DNA of 64,000 nt, from NCBI GenBank assembly GCA_015295835.1, contig DVEG01000009.1, forward strand, positions 1 through 64,000. The letters run 5' to 3'. This stretch comes from Oscillatoriaceae cyanobacterium M7585_C2015_266 (GTDB lineage Bacteria; Cyanobacteriota; Cyanobacteriia; Cyanobacteriales; Oscillatoriaceae). This document shows positions 54,722 to 63,594 of this stretch, piece by piece (positions within the stretch are counted from its first letter, which is position 1; every line of letters begins with the position of its first letter). Both the position numbers and the translations under genes were made by a program. The notes under the pieces are model-generated. The model saw nothing but the letters and a program-made list of their open reading frames with translations, did no database searches and had not been told where the DNA came from.

Positions 54722-55067
54722 ATTAAAAGTAACTGAATTGCAATTCTTAGGCTGGTATGGTGCTTTTTTCTATAAAACTTTCAGATAATCGGGAAGGAGC
54801 GGTTTGCCGATTTAACAGCTGAAGCTTTGGGAGTTTGGAAAACAGTACAAAGAGCAAAATTGCTGCAACGGAAGAGAACTTTAGTCATTTTTCATTTAAA
54901 TGTCAACACAAAATTATATAAAAATATAAAAATTGTTTTTTGAAGGGGTTTATGAAAATTTACGATTCACATCGTTATAAAATAAGTGGCAAGCAAAAAA
55001 TTACCCCCTCCCCGGCATTTAAAATAAATAGTCAATAAGATAAGATAACTAGGCGTACTTGTAAACC
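54722..55067. other. Intergenic region upstream of the cobalamin riboswitch
   Basis: AT-rich. A 26-codon frame starting at ATG 54952 (GAAGGGG upstream) runs up to the riboswitch; it has no recognisable similarity and may be spurious. A promoter for the riboswitch transcript should lie here, but I cannot pick it confidently. Confidence 0.4.
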
Positions 55068-55161
55068 GTAACAGAGTGGGGAAACATCGGTGCAAGTCCG
55101 AGGCTGTGCGGCAGCTGTAAGCGAGAAATCTCTCTCGCAAGCCAGAATGCCTACCTGTTAC
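55068..55161 (+). promoter_or_regulatory. Cobalamin (B12) riboswitch
   Basis: It contains the conserved core GGTGCAAGTCCGAGGCTGTG, GGCAGCTGTAAGCGAG and the B12-box-like AAGCCAGAATGCCTACC, closed by the P1 helix GTAACAG (55068-55074) with CTGTTAC (55155-55161). It lies 44 bases before the cbiX start. I see no T-run hairpin, so control is probably at translation through the AAGGAG site. Binding of adenosylcobalamin would shut off cobaltochelatase synthesis. Confidence 0.93.
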
Positions 55162-55204
55162 TTATCCACATAATTTCCTGCCTCGCACGGGAAAGGAGTT
55201 TGAA

Positions 55205-56269
55205 TTGACGTCTAGTATTAATCCTTTTGATTTATCTAGCCTTGCCAAGCCAGCCGAGCCTTCTTTGAAGTTACCAGCTTTGAGCGTAAATCGTCCGCTA
55301 TTGTTAATTGGGCACGGCAGTCAGGATGAAGAGGGGCGGCAGGGGTTGTTAGATTTTGCTGCTGCCTATCAAGCTTTAGATACATCGCGCCCAGTGGTGC
55401 CCTGTTTTCTGGAACTTACCCAACCTTCGATTCAGGAAGGGGTTGCTCGCTGTGTGGAAGAGGGCTACACGGAAATTTCTGCTCTGCCGCTACTTTTGTT
55501 TGCCGCGCGTCACAATAAGTTTGACGTTACTAATGAATTAGATAGGGCGCGAGAGCGTTATCCAAATATTAAGTTTTATTATGGGCGTCACTTGGGTATA
55601 GCCCCCGGTATTTTGGAATTGTGGCGAGCGCGTCTTGCTAAACTCGACAAAGAAGCTTACAAGCGGGAAGAGACTGTACTTTTGTTTGTCGGGCGCGGTT
55701 CCAGTGATCCTGATGCTAATGGTGATACCTATAAAATGGCGCGCATGCTTTGGGAAGGCAGCGGCTACCTGACAGTAGAAACCTGCTTTATCGGAATTAC
55801 CCATCCCCGTTTGCAAGAAGGTTTCCGCCGTGCTCGCTTCTATCAGCCGAAGCGAATTATAGTTTTGCCCCATTTGCTGTTTACTGGAGTTTTGGTGAAA
55901 AGGATATTCCAAATCTCTCAAGAGCAGCAAGAGCAGTATCCGGATATTTCGATAACTTGTCTGCCAGAAATAGGTATCGAGCCGCAGTTGCTTTTACTGC
56001 TGCGTGAGCGCGAAATTGAAACCCAGCTTGGGCAGGTGCAGATGAATTGTGAAATGTGTAAGTTCCGACTTGCGGCACTTGTGGGTGAGGGTAAGGCGCC
56101 TTCTCATGAATATCATTACCATTCTCACGAACATGCCTACGAGCACCCACACCGGCACGGAAATGGACACCATCACTTTCACTTTCACGCTCACGAGCAT
56201 TCTGACGCTGCTGCCGATCCTTATGTGGATTTAGAAAAGTATCACCAGCGGATTTGGCAAGTTCCTTAG
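55205..56269 (+). CDS. cbiX: Sirohydrochlorin cobaltochelatase, His-rich CbiX
   Basis: Inserts Co(II) into sirohydrochlorin in the anaerobic-type cobalamin pathway. 354 residues with two chelatase halves ([22 protein letters not shown] with the catalytic His, and [25 protein letters not shown]). After [10 protein letters not shown] a His-rich tail (about residues 302-335; [27 protein letters not shown]) probably stores or delivers cobalt. The start is TTG with a strong AAAGGAG eight bases upstream. The cobalamin riboswitch in front and the enzyme identity confirm each other. Confidence 0.92.
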   Translation: MTSSINPFDLSSLAKPAEPSLKLPALSVNRPLLLIGHGSQDEEGRQGLLDFAAAYQALDTSRPVVPCFLELTQPSIQEGVARCVEEGYTEISALPLLLFAARHNKFDVTNELDRARERYPNIKFYYGRHLGIAPGILELWRARLAKLDKEAYKREETVLLFVGRGSSDPDANGDTYKMARMLWEGSGYLTVETCFIGITHPRLQEGFRRARFYQPKRIIVLPHLLFTGVLVKRIFQISQEQQEQYPDISITCLPEIGIEPQLLLLLREREIETQLGQVQMNCEMCKFRLAALVGEGKAPSHEYHYHSHEHAYEHPHRHGNGHHHFHFHAHEHSDAAADPYVDLEKYHQRIWQVP

Positions 56270-56397
56270 ATCTTTGATGCTGTGACATCCTACCGACGTT
56301 AACCTTTGAGAAGGGGGGATTTATAGCTCTTTTGCTTTTGAACTCCTCACCTCATCAGTTAAACTGAAAGCTGGGAACCCCTGGAAGTGTTGCTGTT

Positions 56398-56649
56398 ATG
56401 TCTAAGGAATTTAAAATCGGTGATCGCGTAAAAGTGGTAGCAATACCACCTTATGTTAAAACCGCTGAACCGATGCCAATGCTTCGCCCCCCTAATGTGA
56501 TTCGTCTTGGTGAAGAGGGCATAGTCATCGAGCGCCGTCCTGGGGAATATTGGGGTGTTCGCTTTAATAAAGGGGCTTTTCTTATGGAGAGTCAATATAT
56601 TGAGCTGGTGGAAGAAACTCCTTCTGTTGATGCCCCTGCCGATGCTTAA
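56398..56649 (+). CDS. sipA: SipA-like DUF3148 protein
   Basis: 83 residues, a small SH3-like beta protein: KIGDRVKVVAIPPYVKTAEPMPMLRPPNVIRLGEEGIVIERRPG followed by YWGVRFNKGAFLMESQYIELV (motif positions 6-71). It matches the DUF3148 family, whose founding member SipA binds the stress-response histidine kinase NblS/Hik33 and modulates high-light and nutrient responses. NdhS is a different small SH3-like family with another signature. A terminator follows directly. Confidence 0.78.
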   Translation: MSKEFKIGDRVKVVAIPPYVKTAEPMPMLRPPNVIRLGEEGIVIERRPGEYWGVRFNKGAFLMESQYIELVEETPSVDAPADA

Positions 56650-56666
56650 TTAGTAATAATATAGTC

Positions 56667-56706
56667 CCACTCTGGTGGCTGTCAATGCCATTTGAGTGGT
56701 TTTTTG
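56667..56706 (+). terminator. Intrinsic terminator after sipA
   Basis: CCACTC (56667-56672) pairs with GAGTGG (56694-56699), with an inner TGGC/GCCA pairing, followed by TTTTTT. It lies 18 bases after the sipA stop. Confidence 0.8.
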
Positions 56707-57013
56707 TTGGCGAACTTTTGTGATACTTTTTGATGATTTCGATATCTTCTCACTTCAATCTTACAGACGTTAGATAGTTAGAGTTTTTGGGTTGTGGTTA
56801 TTTTTATTAGATGTAATTTACCTATTTTTATCTAATAGCTATTGCGATTGAAAAATAAGATAATGTTTGGCTCAGCGATGGAGTTTTTAGCCAATGGGCA
56901 GTTGCTGTAGCGCGAGCGCGCCACAAGAGTGTGCTATACTTTGGAATCGACAAGCGCTTATTATTATATTGAGATAGAGTTTCGCAATAGTGCAATAGGC
57001 AAAGCAAAATCTC
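56707..57013. other. Intergenic region upstream of coaD
   Basis: AT-rich with no gene-like frame. It presumably contains the promoter of the coaD-cdv3 operon. A GCGCGAGCGC-like motif occurs at 56912-56922. Nothing else recognised. Confidence 0.4.
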
Positions 57014-57577
57014 ATGTCTTCAAGCGCGATCGCTGTCTATCCCGGTAGTTTCGATCCCATTACTTTTGGCCACCTGGACATAATCGAGCGCGGCTGCAAA
57101 CTTTTTGGTCGGGTGATAGTAGCTGTCGTGCGCAATCCCAATAAGACTCCCTTATTTAGCGTACAAGAGCGGCTCAACCAGATTCGCCTTGCTACCGAAC
57201 ACTTATCTAATCTTGAAGTAGACAGCTTTGAGGGTTTAACGGTGAACTATGCCAGAATGCGGCAAGCCACAGTTCTACTCAGGGGACTGCGGGTTTTGTC
57301 AGACTTCGAGATGGAGCTGCAGATGGCCCACACCAACAAAACCCTTTACAATCAAATAGAAACTGTTTTTTTAGCCACCTCTAACGAGTACAGTTTCCTG
57401 AGTAGTAGTGTAGTCAAAGAGATCGCCAGGTTTGGTGGCTCTGTCGATCATCTTGTTCCCAAACATGTCGCCCTAGATATTGCCAGATGTTACGCCAGGA
57501 CACATCCCGAATCGATCCCGATTTCTCCGAACTCCCTTCTCAAGACGAATCACTCCAGGGGGGAGCGGGAGGCATAG
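57014..57577 (+). CDS. coaD: Pantetheine-phosphate adenylyltransferase
   Basis: PPAT, the fourth step of coenzyme A synthesis: ATP plus 4'-phosphopantetheine to dephospho-CoA. Signature [21 protein letters not shown] with the nucleotidyltransferase Tx[24 protein letters not shown], and the C-terminal [20 protein letters not shown]. 187 residues, about 25 longer than the usual 160. The extra C-terminal tail ([21 protein letters not shown]) exists only because the frame runs 91 bases into the next gene. Confidence 0.93.
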   Translation: MSSSAIAVYPGSFDPITFGHLDIIERGCKLFGRVIVAVVRNPNKTPLFSVQERLNQIRLATEHLSNLEVDSFEGLTVNYARMRQATVLLRGLRVLSDFEMELQMAHTNKTLYNQIETVFLATSNEYSFLSSSVVKEIARFGGSVDHLVPKHVALDIARCYARTHPESIPISPNSLLKTNHSRGEREA

Positions 57578-58215
57578 ATATTCAGCGGGAACTCAATCGA
57601 CTTGAAGAGATGATTCTCGACAGCCCGCGTATTCCCCTTACCCGACGCACCCTTATAGACGAGGAACAGGTACTTGATCAGCTTGACTTAGTGCGCCTGA
57701 ACTTGCCGGCGGCTTATCTTGAAGCTGAGGAAATTATTCGTCGCAAAGAGGAAATTCTAGCACAAGCGGAGCGGTACGCCCAAGAAATAATTGCTGCTGC
57801 CGAGCAAGAAGCAGCTCAGATTTTGGATGAAATGGGTTTAGTTAGGCAAGCGAAGATAGAAGCCGAACAGATCCGGCGGCAAGTGCAGGAGGATTGCGAA
57901 CTCGTCAGGGAACAGACTCTTGCCGAGCTTGAACAGATGCGGCGTGCGGCGCAACAGGAAATCGAAGAAATGCGGATGCGAGCGTTAAAAGAGTGCGAAG
58001 AGATTCAGGCTGGTGCGGACGATTACGCTGATAGGGTGTTGCGCAATATAGAACAGCAGCTAAGCGACATGCTGAGAGTGATTCAAAATGGCCGACAGCA
58101 GTTGCAACAGGAATCAGCTGCTTTGAGAGGGCGGGAAATAAATAACACCACCCCTCCGACGAGGAGCCAGCCTCCCCAGCCGCGCTCGCCAGAGCGAGGC
58201 AAACATCAACTCTAG
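57487..58215 (+). CDS. cdv3: Cdv3-like DivIVA-type coiled-coil division protein
   Basis: 242 residues. N-terminal block [45 protein letters not shown] (shown by its ends [13 protein letters not shown] and [11 protein letters not shown]), then a long charged coiled coil ([20 protein letters not shown] and on), and a disordered Pro-rich tail. The same gene follows coaD in other cyanobacteria, where it is known as Cdv3, a DivIVA-like factor required for mid-cell division; the assignment rests on that synteny and pattern from memory. It overlaps coaD by 91 bases in another frame. Confidence 0.75.
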   Translation: MLRQDTSRIDPDFSELPSQDESLQGGAGGIDIQRELNRLEEMILDSPRIPLTRRTLIDEEQVLDQLDLVRLNLPAAYLEAEEIIRRKEEILAQAERYAQEIIAAAEQEAAQILDEMGLVRQAKIEAEQIRRQVQEDCELVREQTLAELEQMRRAAQQEIEEMRMRALKECEEIQAGADDYADRVLRNIEQQLSDMLRVIQNGRQQLQQESAALRGREINNTTPPTRSQPPQPRSPERGKHQL

Positions 58216-58308
58216 GAGGGTAAAGGGCTTTGCCAAACTAAACAGCCTCTAATCCCTGAAACTAATTTTTTCAGAAACTGCGTTTCACTCTCTCAGTCTT
58301 TCAGTCTC

Positions 58309-58860
58309 TTAGTCGGGATACCAAAACATGCCTTTAATTCCTTCTGGATCGGGCATGAAACCCAAGCTCCGGTAAAAATCGACGACGTGGGGATCGGCAA
58401 AGAGAGTGATGTTGCTGATGTCCTCACTGCGCAGTTTCTCGATTAGGAATTTCATTAGCGCCTTGCCCAAGCCTTTTCCCTGATAATCCGGGTGGACCAC
58501 GACATCCCAGAGGGTAGCGTTGAAGGCGTGGTCTGAGGTAGCGCGTGAAAAGCCGATTAATCGACGTCGGGTTCCCCGCTGCTCCCACATCGAGACTACC
58601 AGAAAGCTGTGCTGGATGGCTTTCCTGACTTTGCGCAGGGGACGGCGGGACCAGCCGACGGCATCGCACAGTTCTTCGAGTTCGTACAAGTCAATATCCC
58701 GGTCGGTGGTGAAGTAGATGCGAACGGGGTTGCCGAAGCGATCGCGCACTATCTTGCTTACGTAAGACTCGCCCGCCTCGACTGCAGATCCTCCACTTGC
58801 GGCTGTCTCGGCAGCATTGGAGGTGTCAGAACCGCTAAATAAGTGTTTCCAAAAACCCAT
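58309..58860 (-). CDS. GNAT-family N-acetyltransferase
   Basis: 183 residues. A disordered, Ala/Ser-rich N-terminus of about 35 residues precedes the GNAT fold: [23 protein letters not shown], the acetyl-CoA loop [16 protein letters not shown] (motif A) and [17 protein letters not shown] (motif B). This subgroup is shared by cyanobacteria and plastids (NSI/SNAT-like enzymes acetylating protein lysines or serotonin). Substrate is unproven here. Confidence 0.84.
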   Translation of the reverse strand: MGFWKHLFSGSDTSNAAETAASGGSAVEAGESYVSKIVRDRFGNPVRIYFTTDRDIDLYELEELCDAVGWSRRPLRKVRKAIQHSFLVVSMWEQRGTRRRLIGFSRATSDHAFNATLWDVVVHPDYQGKGLGKALMKFLIEKLRSEDISNITLFADPHVVDFYRSLGFMPDPEGIKGMFWYPD

Positions 58861-58889
58861 GCAGGCTTGGTGATAGTACTAGAGTTGAC

Positions 58890-58910
58890 ACTCCGCCCGA
58901 CCTTCTTAGT
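58890..58910. repeat. Right-end hairpin of the IS605-type remnant
   Basis: CCCGAC-CTTCTTA-GTCGGG, a perfect 6-base stem flanked by GGGG on one side and CCGC on the other. In active elements the equivalent sequence is the transposase-recognised end and also the 3' part of the guide RNA scaffold. Confidence 0.75.
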
Positions 58911-59279
58911 CGGGGGATTCTTGGTTCAACCAACCCACTTACTCACCTACCCTCTCCGATAGAACAGGTAGAATAAGTAGAGGTGGTTCTTTCCCCAAGC
59001 GTTCCCGTGTTGTCCACGGTACTTAGTCCCAAACTAAAAATTGGCTTTTACTAAGTTGCTTTCCGCTTAAGCTTGGTTTTTAGAGAGGTTGATTACTCGT
59101 CTGCTAATTGAATCATAGCACAGAAACAGCTACTAAAATCGCGCTTACGGACTTTCATGAGCTTTCAGTCATTCCTTGGCAAAGACAAGACAACCAGTTG
59201 GACGTTATCGGCTGGTTTACAGACAACCCCAAAAGGGTTGTTTTAGATTTATAATTAGCCATTTCTGCTACAAGAAGTG

Positions 59280-59840
59280 ACCTCATCTGTTACATTTGAT
59301 ACCCGCACGACAGGTTTTGCTTTTCGGGGAAAAGCGGTTTATTTCAATGTAGGTTTCTCCTTCTCTTGAGCCTTGTGATTGAGCATGGTCTAAAACATCC
59401 CCCAGCTCGCGTCGTAGAAAGTCTACTCTCAACGAGCTATTTTGCAGTGTAGCAGAGCAATTTTTAGTCTTGCTCTCTCCTTCTTTCTTTGTTTCTGCTT
59501 ACGACTTAGTTTTTGAAACTTACGTAAGAGATTATTCTCATGGATGGGCTAAATGTCAAGGGTTTTCATATTTTGCCCCATCACTGGTGACGGCAAAATC
59601 AGTCAGCCCCAAGTCAATCTCTCCGGCTTTACCTTTCTTACTTGCAGGCTTAGCCGTTTTAGCCGCCTCTACTAGAACAGAAACATGGTACTTACCATCA
59701 GGGTTCTGAGAAACTGTAACACCAAGCTATTCCTTGGTGTTCATGCATAAATTTCTGGAAGAGTCCATGTATCCATTTAACTCTGAGTGTAGGAATTATA
59801 GCTCTCCCAGCTTACCTTATTTTGTTAACTTGTTTGTGGA
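59280..59840 (-). pseudogene. tnpB: Degenerate tnpB (RNA-guided nuclease family)
   Basis: Minus-strand translation gives SVTVSQNPDGKYHVSVLVE-like sequence and then the RuvC-I segment IDLGLTDFAVTSDGAKYENP. It becomes broken by stops, then KERARLKIALLHCKIA. Further on, TYIEINRFSPKSKTC precedes a ruined zinc-finger region (one Cys pair mutated). Stops, frameshifts and deletions of most of the middle and the last RuvC motif show it is inactive. Confidence 0.8.
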
Positions 59841-59850
59841 CAAGTGGGGA

Positions 59851-60256
59851 TGCGCGCAAAACGCTCGCTGAAAAATAATAGATTTATAGATGTTCTCAGA
59901 ACTCCTATATGCGGGACACCCGAAAGCTTGTTTACCTTTGGCCAAAGTTTCTCCCTCCTCACTACGAATAGGATATTAGGTGTAGCGACAAATCTCCTAT
60001 TTTCTCGTACAGATTCTCTTCCCCGCCCTGCCTGTTTTCGTCAACTGCCAATTATGGTTATTCTACCCCAACTCATTTTTGCAGTTATCCTCTCTAGGAT
60101 AGAGCGAGAGTGCGCTTTGAAACCTTAAATCAGACCGTTAAATCATTGCATAGTTTTTCTTTCGAGAATTTGTGAGACATTGAATACAACAAAGGGATAA
60201 GTCAGTGTTCTATTTCGATTGCATTTGACGCCAGCAAGCAAGTTTTTCTCCCAATT
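59851..60256. other. Stretch without recognisable genes
   Basis: A 94-codon plus-strand frame at 59844-60128 has no ribosome binding site, no family resemblance and atypical composition. I treat it as chance or as debris next to the dead element. The promoter of the ACT-like gene should lie near its right end. Confidence 0.4.
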
Positions 60257-60982
60257 ATGGCTCCGGGTTTAAAATCTTCCACACTAGAACTACTGAAACG
60301 CTTTAACCGGGCGTTTCCCCAGTTCTACGAGCAATTTGTCAGCAGCGAAATCCAACTACAAAACCTGAAGCTAGCTTACCAGCTCTATAAAACCCGGCAA
60401 GCTGTGATTGAGCTGAAACCCGAAGGTAACAAAAGTGCCCTGCATTTTGCCTATCGCAACCAGTCTTTTTTGCTCAGCGATATATTTGGTGTTCTCGCTG
60501 CTTATGGGCTGACTATCCACAGCCTCAGTTTGTATGGCCAGATATACCCACCTATGTTGGTGTTTATCAAACTGGTGGTTTCCCGAGGCGGTAAAGCCCT
60601 TACGGAAAAAACCTCAGAAAATGTCTGTAGAGCTATTCGGGAGGCGTTGGCAGGTCACTTTGAGGTAGAGGAGATGCTGGCGGTTGAGTTTAATCTTGAT
60701 GCGGGTTTAGAGGATGTGGAAACAGAATTTTACGTTGACCCTGTTTTCCACCTGCCAGCTCTGTTAATCGAAGCTGATAATCAACCTGGTCTTTTCTATA
60801 AAATCATGTATGCTATCTGGCAAGAAGACTTATTGGTGGTCAATGCTAACTTGCTGGTCTGGCGGGGGCGCACTCGTTTGATTCTTTATCTTTTAGGCCC
60901 CAATGAAAGTTTGATCCCGGATTACCTCGGCCACAAAATTGCTGAAAGTGTCCGTCAGCGATTGCTGGGGCGGCGATTTTAG
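60257..60982 (+). CDS. Conserved protein with ACT-like domains
   Basis: 241 residues. Two segments have the beta-alpha-beta look of ACT domains, at about 60-110 (NQSFLLSDIFGVLAAYGLTIHSLSLYGQIYP) and 165-230 (LLIEADNQPGLFYKIMYAIWQEDLLVVNANLLVWRGRTRLILYLLG). The second is close to the GlnD-type ACT pattern. There is no catalytic domain. Proteins of this kind usually sense small molecules such as amino acids; the ligand is unknown. Confidence 0.65.
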   Translation: MAPGLKSSTLELLKRFNRAFPQFYEQFVSSEIQLQNLKLAYQLYKTRQAVIELKPEGNKSALHFAYRNQSFLLSDIFGVLAAYGLTIHSLSLYGQIYPPMLVFIKLVVSRGGKALTEKTSENVCRAIREALAGHFEVEEMLAVEFNLDAGLEDVETEFYVDPVFHLPALLIEADNQPGLFYKIMYAIWQEDLLVVNANLLVWRGRTRLILYLLGPNESLIPDYLGHKIAESVRQRLLGRRF

Positions 60983-61009
60983 ATGGAGGTATTGTATATG
61001 CCGACGGTT

Positions 61010-62050
61010 TTAGTTATAAAGCTGCATGACATCTTTGATATCCAGGCGGGATTGAACCCCTAAGGTGAGGGGGGAGGTATGACCTCGATTTAGGTGTTCG
61101 GCTGCTGCACAGCCAATCATGGCGGCGTTATCAGTGCAAAATTTTAAAGGCGGAAATAAGACGCGCAATCCTTGAGCATCGGCTGCTGCTTGCAGGTGCT
61201 TTCGCAGCCCGCTGTTGGCGGCAACGCCACCGCCAACGGCGATCGTTTTTAAGCCGTAATCAAGGGCGCAGGCGATCGCTCTGCGGGTCAAACTCTTGGC
61301 GACACTTTCCTGAAAACTGGCTGCAATATCACTCACTGGTAGGGCAGTGCCTTCCTGTTTCAATTTTTGCACCAGACGCAGTACTGCTGTTTTCAAGCCG
61401 CTAAAACTTGAATCATAAGGATGATATCCCCCTCCTGGTAGGGAAATATTTCCCTCCGGTAAAGGAAAGGCTTTTGGGTCCCCTTGGCTTGCCAGCTTGT
61501 CAATAATTGGGCCTCCTGGATACCCTAAATCTAGTAATCTGGCAACTTTATCGAAGGCTTCGCCTGCGGCATCGTCGCGGGTTTGTCCGAGGGTTTGGTA
61601 TTCTCCGCAATTTTTAACCCAAATTAAGCTTGTGTGCCCTCCTGAAACTAACAGGCATAGGAAGGGTGGTTGCAAATTCGGATCGCTGAGGTAGTTGGCG
61701 TAGATATGTCCTTCTAGGTGGTGGATGCCCAGAAAAGGTTTGTTACGGATAATGGCCAGGGTTTTGGCAACAGTGACTCCTACTAATAGGGCGCCTACTA
61801 AGCCGGGAGCGCAAGTTGCTGCTACACCGTCAATGTCTGCCCAACTGAAATTGGTATTTTTAAAGCATTCTGCGATCGCCCAATCTACTTTTTCTACATG
61901 TTGCCGCGATGCTACTTCCGGCACCACCCCTCCATACTGGCGGTGTGTTTCGATTTGTGAAGCCATTAGGCTGTAAATTACTTCACGATTTTTAACAATT
62001 GCTACAGCTGTTTCGTCACAACTTGTTTCTATCGCTAAAACTGTCGCCAT
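61010..62050 (-). CDS. tsaD: tRNA N6-threonylcarbamoyladenosine synthase subunit TsaD
   Basis: 346 residues. Transfers the threonylcarbamoyl group to A37 of ANN-decoding tRNAs together with TsaB/TsaE. Conserved blocks: [16 protein letters not shown], the metal-binding His pair in [53 protein letters not shown], and [11 protein letters not shown], with [11 protein letters not shown] and [10 protein letters not shown] at the C-terminus. Divergent from psaF; I recall this neighbourhood from other cyanobacteria. Confidence 0.95.
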   Translation of the reverse strand: MATVLAIETSCDETAVAIVKNREVIYSLMASQIETHRQYGGVVPEVASRQHVEKVDWAIAECFKNTNFSWADIDGVAATCAPGLVGALLVGVTVAKTLAIIRNKPFLGIHHLEGHIYANYLSDPNLQPPFLCLLVSGGHTSLIWVKNCGEYQTLGQTRDDAAGEAFDKVARLLDLGYPGGPIIDKLASQGDPKAFPLPEGNISLPGGGYHPYDSSFSGLKTAVLRLVQKLKQEGTALPVSDIAASFQESVAKSLTRRAIACALDYGLKTIAVGGGVAANSGLRKHLQAAADAQGLRVLFPPLKFCTDNAAMIGCAAAEHLNRGHTSPLTLGVQSRLDIKDVMQLYN

Positions 62051-62521
62051 TCCCCTCTTCCCTCGACACTTATCTTGTGCTGTCGAGCAATGTACCTACA
62101 TAATAAATAAAATCTTATTAATTATATTAATATTTGTTAAATTTGGCTTTTCTTACGGTAACATAAGGTACTCTACCAATCCATAACCTTAACAAAACAA
62201 TAACAGGTATGCGGTTAAACCCAAAAGATCGCAGTAGCCTTAAAAGCGGTAAAATCTGTTGACAACTGGCTTGGGGCATTTCTGTTCTAACTTTTTTGCT
62301 TCCCTTGAGGGCAAGGAAAGGAGTGGAAAATTGACGTCCCCAAGCAAGAAGAAGGTAAAAAATCCCAAATGCCCGCCTACTATGGGATATGGTTGACACT
62401 CCCATTGACAAATCAGAACTAATTATTGCACCCTCTACAAGCTAGCTGGTACAAGCGGTACAAGCACTGCCGCTAGTTTTGTAACAAAAACTTAGGGTTC
62501 GTAACAAAAGGAAACAATTTC
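62051..62521. promoter_or_regulatory. tsaD-psaF intergenic region with repeated motifs
   Basis: The divergent regulatory region of psaF. It contains GGTACAAGC twice in tandem (62449-62466) and TTGTAACAAAA/TCGTAACAAAA as a direct repeat (about 62477-62510) just before psaF. The reverse complement of the latter reads TTTTGTTACGA and TTTTGTTACAA; the GTTAC cores resemble half-sites of light-responsive RpaB elements, but the spacing is not canonical. A 94-codon minus-strand frame (62127-62411) is not convincing as a gene. Confidence 0.4.
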
Positions 62522-63016
62522 ATGCGACAATTGTTTGCGATCGTTATCTCTATCTGCCTCTGGTTTACTTTTGTCCCAGTTGCTGCGGCTGATGTCGCAG
62601 GTCTAGTCCCCTGCAGCGAATCCCCTGCTTTCCAGCAACGCGCCCAGAATGCACGTCCCACGACCGATGACCCAGCTTCCGGGCAAAAGCGTTTCCAACG
62701 CTATTCACAAGCGTTGTGCGGGCCAGAAGGGCTGCCTCACTTAATTGCTGATGGCCGTTGGAGCCACGCCGGTGACTTTATTATTCCTAGTATTCTGTTT
62801 CTGTACATTGCCGGTTGGATTGGCTGGGTTGGTCGCGCTTACTTAATTGATATCCGCAAGTCGGAAAACCCTGAGGAAAAGGAAATCATCATCGATGTTC
62901 CTTTGGCGATTCAGAAAATGCTTATGGGCTTTATCTGGCCCCTGGCAGCTGTTAAAGAAACTCTCAGCGGCGAACTTTATGCTAAGGACGATGAAATCCC
63001 GGTTTCTCCCCGCTAG
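62522..63016 (+). CDS. psaF: Photosystem I reaction centre subunit III
   Basis: PsaF, the lumenal/transmembrane subunit of photosystem I near the plastocyanin/cytochrome c6 docking side. 164 residues: signal peptide ([20 protein letters not shown]) cleaved before DVAGLVPC, the conserved Cys pair (VPCSES and [12 protein letters not shown]), one transmembrane region ([23 protein letters not shown]) and the stromal C-terminal [11 protein letters not shown]. The ribosome binding site AAAGGA is upstream. In operon with psaJ. Confidence 0.97.
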   Translation: MRQLFAIVISICLWFTFVPVAAADVAGLVPCSESPAFQQRAQNARPTTDDPASGQKRFQRYSQALCGPEGLPHLIADGRWSHAGDFIIPSILFLYIAGWIGWVGRAYLIDIRKSENPEEKEIIIDVPLAIQKMLMGFIWPLAAVKETLSGELYAKDDEIPVSPR

Positions 63017-63051
63017 TATCAACTATCGATTTTTTCTAGGAGAATCTGCTC

Positions 63052-63180
63052 ATGCAATATTTCCTTAAGTATCTCTCTACTGCCCCAGTGCTGGCTGCTC
63101 TTTGGATGACTATTACCGCTGGCATTCTGATTGAATTTAATCGCTTTTTCCCCGACTTGCTTTTCCATCCTCTACAGTAA
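63052..63180 (+). CDS. psaJ: Photosystem I reaction centre subunit IX
   Basis: A 42-residue single-helix protein ([18 protein letters not shown]...[22 protein letters not shown]), 35 bases after psaF, with AGGAGA upstream. PsaJ stabilises PsaF in photosystem I. The sequence is typical in length and in the [12 protein letters not shown] end. Confidence 0.96.
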   Translation: MQYFLKYLSTAPVLAALWMTITAGILIEFNRFFPDLLFHPLQ

Positions 63181-63594
63181 AGCGAGCGCCCCTTATTTCC
63201 CCTCTACCCAGGGTGAACGCTGATCTTTGACTCTTTACCTAGCTCGCGAGCGCGCAAAGTTTACCCTTCTGGTGCCCACTTTCGCCTCTCGCGAGTCTCT
63301 TCTTTTATCGGCCTCTTAAAGCAACTCCCCTATTTACAAAAATTTACATAAATATTCTCTAAATACCTTGTCAATATGAAAAAAGTACGCTAAGCTAGAA
63401 TTATTTATAGAAAGTATAAGTTTGATAAAAAATGCAAAGCTTGATGCCACATAGAAGCATAACACGACTAAGACAAATTGGGGCTAGTATATAGCAATTT
63501 TGAGGTTGCAAGACAGTCTCTGAGGAGAAAGTAGGGTGGGGTGGCATAGGGTTTTGGGAGTTTTTGAAACCGAAGAAAACGAAGAGGTGTATCA
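63181..63594. other. Intergenic region after psaJ
   Basis: C/T-rich near psaJ and AT-rich later. It contains a promoter-like pair (listed separately) that would give the right-edge gene a leader of about 190 bases. No terminator hairpin with a T-run was seen after psaJ. Confidence 0.45.
63368..63396 (+). promoter_or_regulatory. Candidate promoter for the right-edge gene
   Basis: TTGTCA (63368-63373), 17 bases, TAAGCT (63391-63396). The match is moderate at both hexamers with ideal spacing. Confidence 0.35.

Larger units (their letters stand above)
58861..59850 (-). mobile_element. Decayed IS200/IS605-type element with tnpB remnant
   Basis: The right end is recognisable on the minus strand as GAATCCCCCGAC...GTCGGG...GGAGTGTCAAC (58873-58921), the typical hairpin end of cyanobacterial IS605-group elements. 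Reading leftward into it is a broken tnpB (separate entry). No tnpA (Y1 transposase) was found and the left end is not clear, so the outer limit near 59850 is approximate. Confidence 0.75.

Noticed and set aside
59844-60128. 94-codon plus-strand ORF beside the IS605 remnant
   Set aside because: No ribosome binding site, atypical composition and no recognisable domain; opposite strand to the mobile element debris.
62127-62411. 94-codon minus-strand ORF upstream of tsaD
   Set aside because: Lies in the psaF regulatory region; very basic sequence without a recognisable domain or start signal.
63368-63396. Treating the promoter-like pair after psaJ as proven
   Set aside because: Only moderate hexamer matches in an AT-rich stretch; kept as a low-confidence feature and not used as evidence for function.
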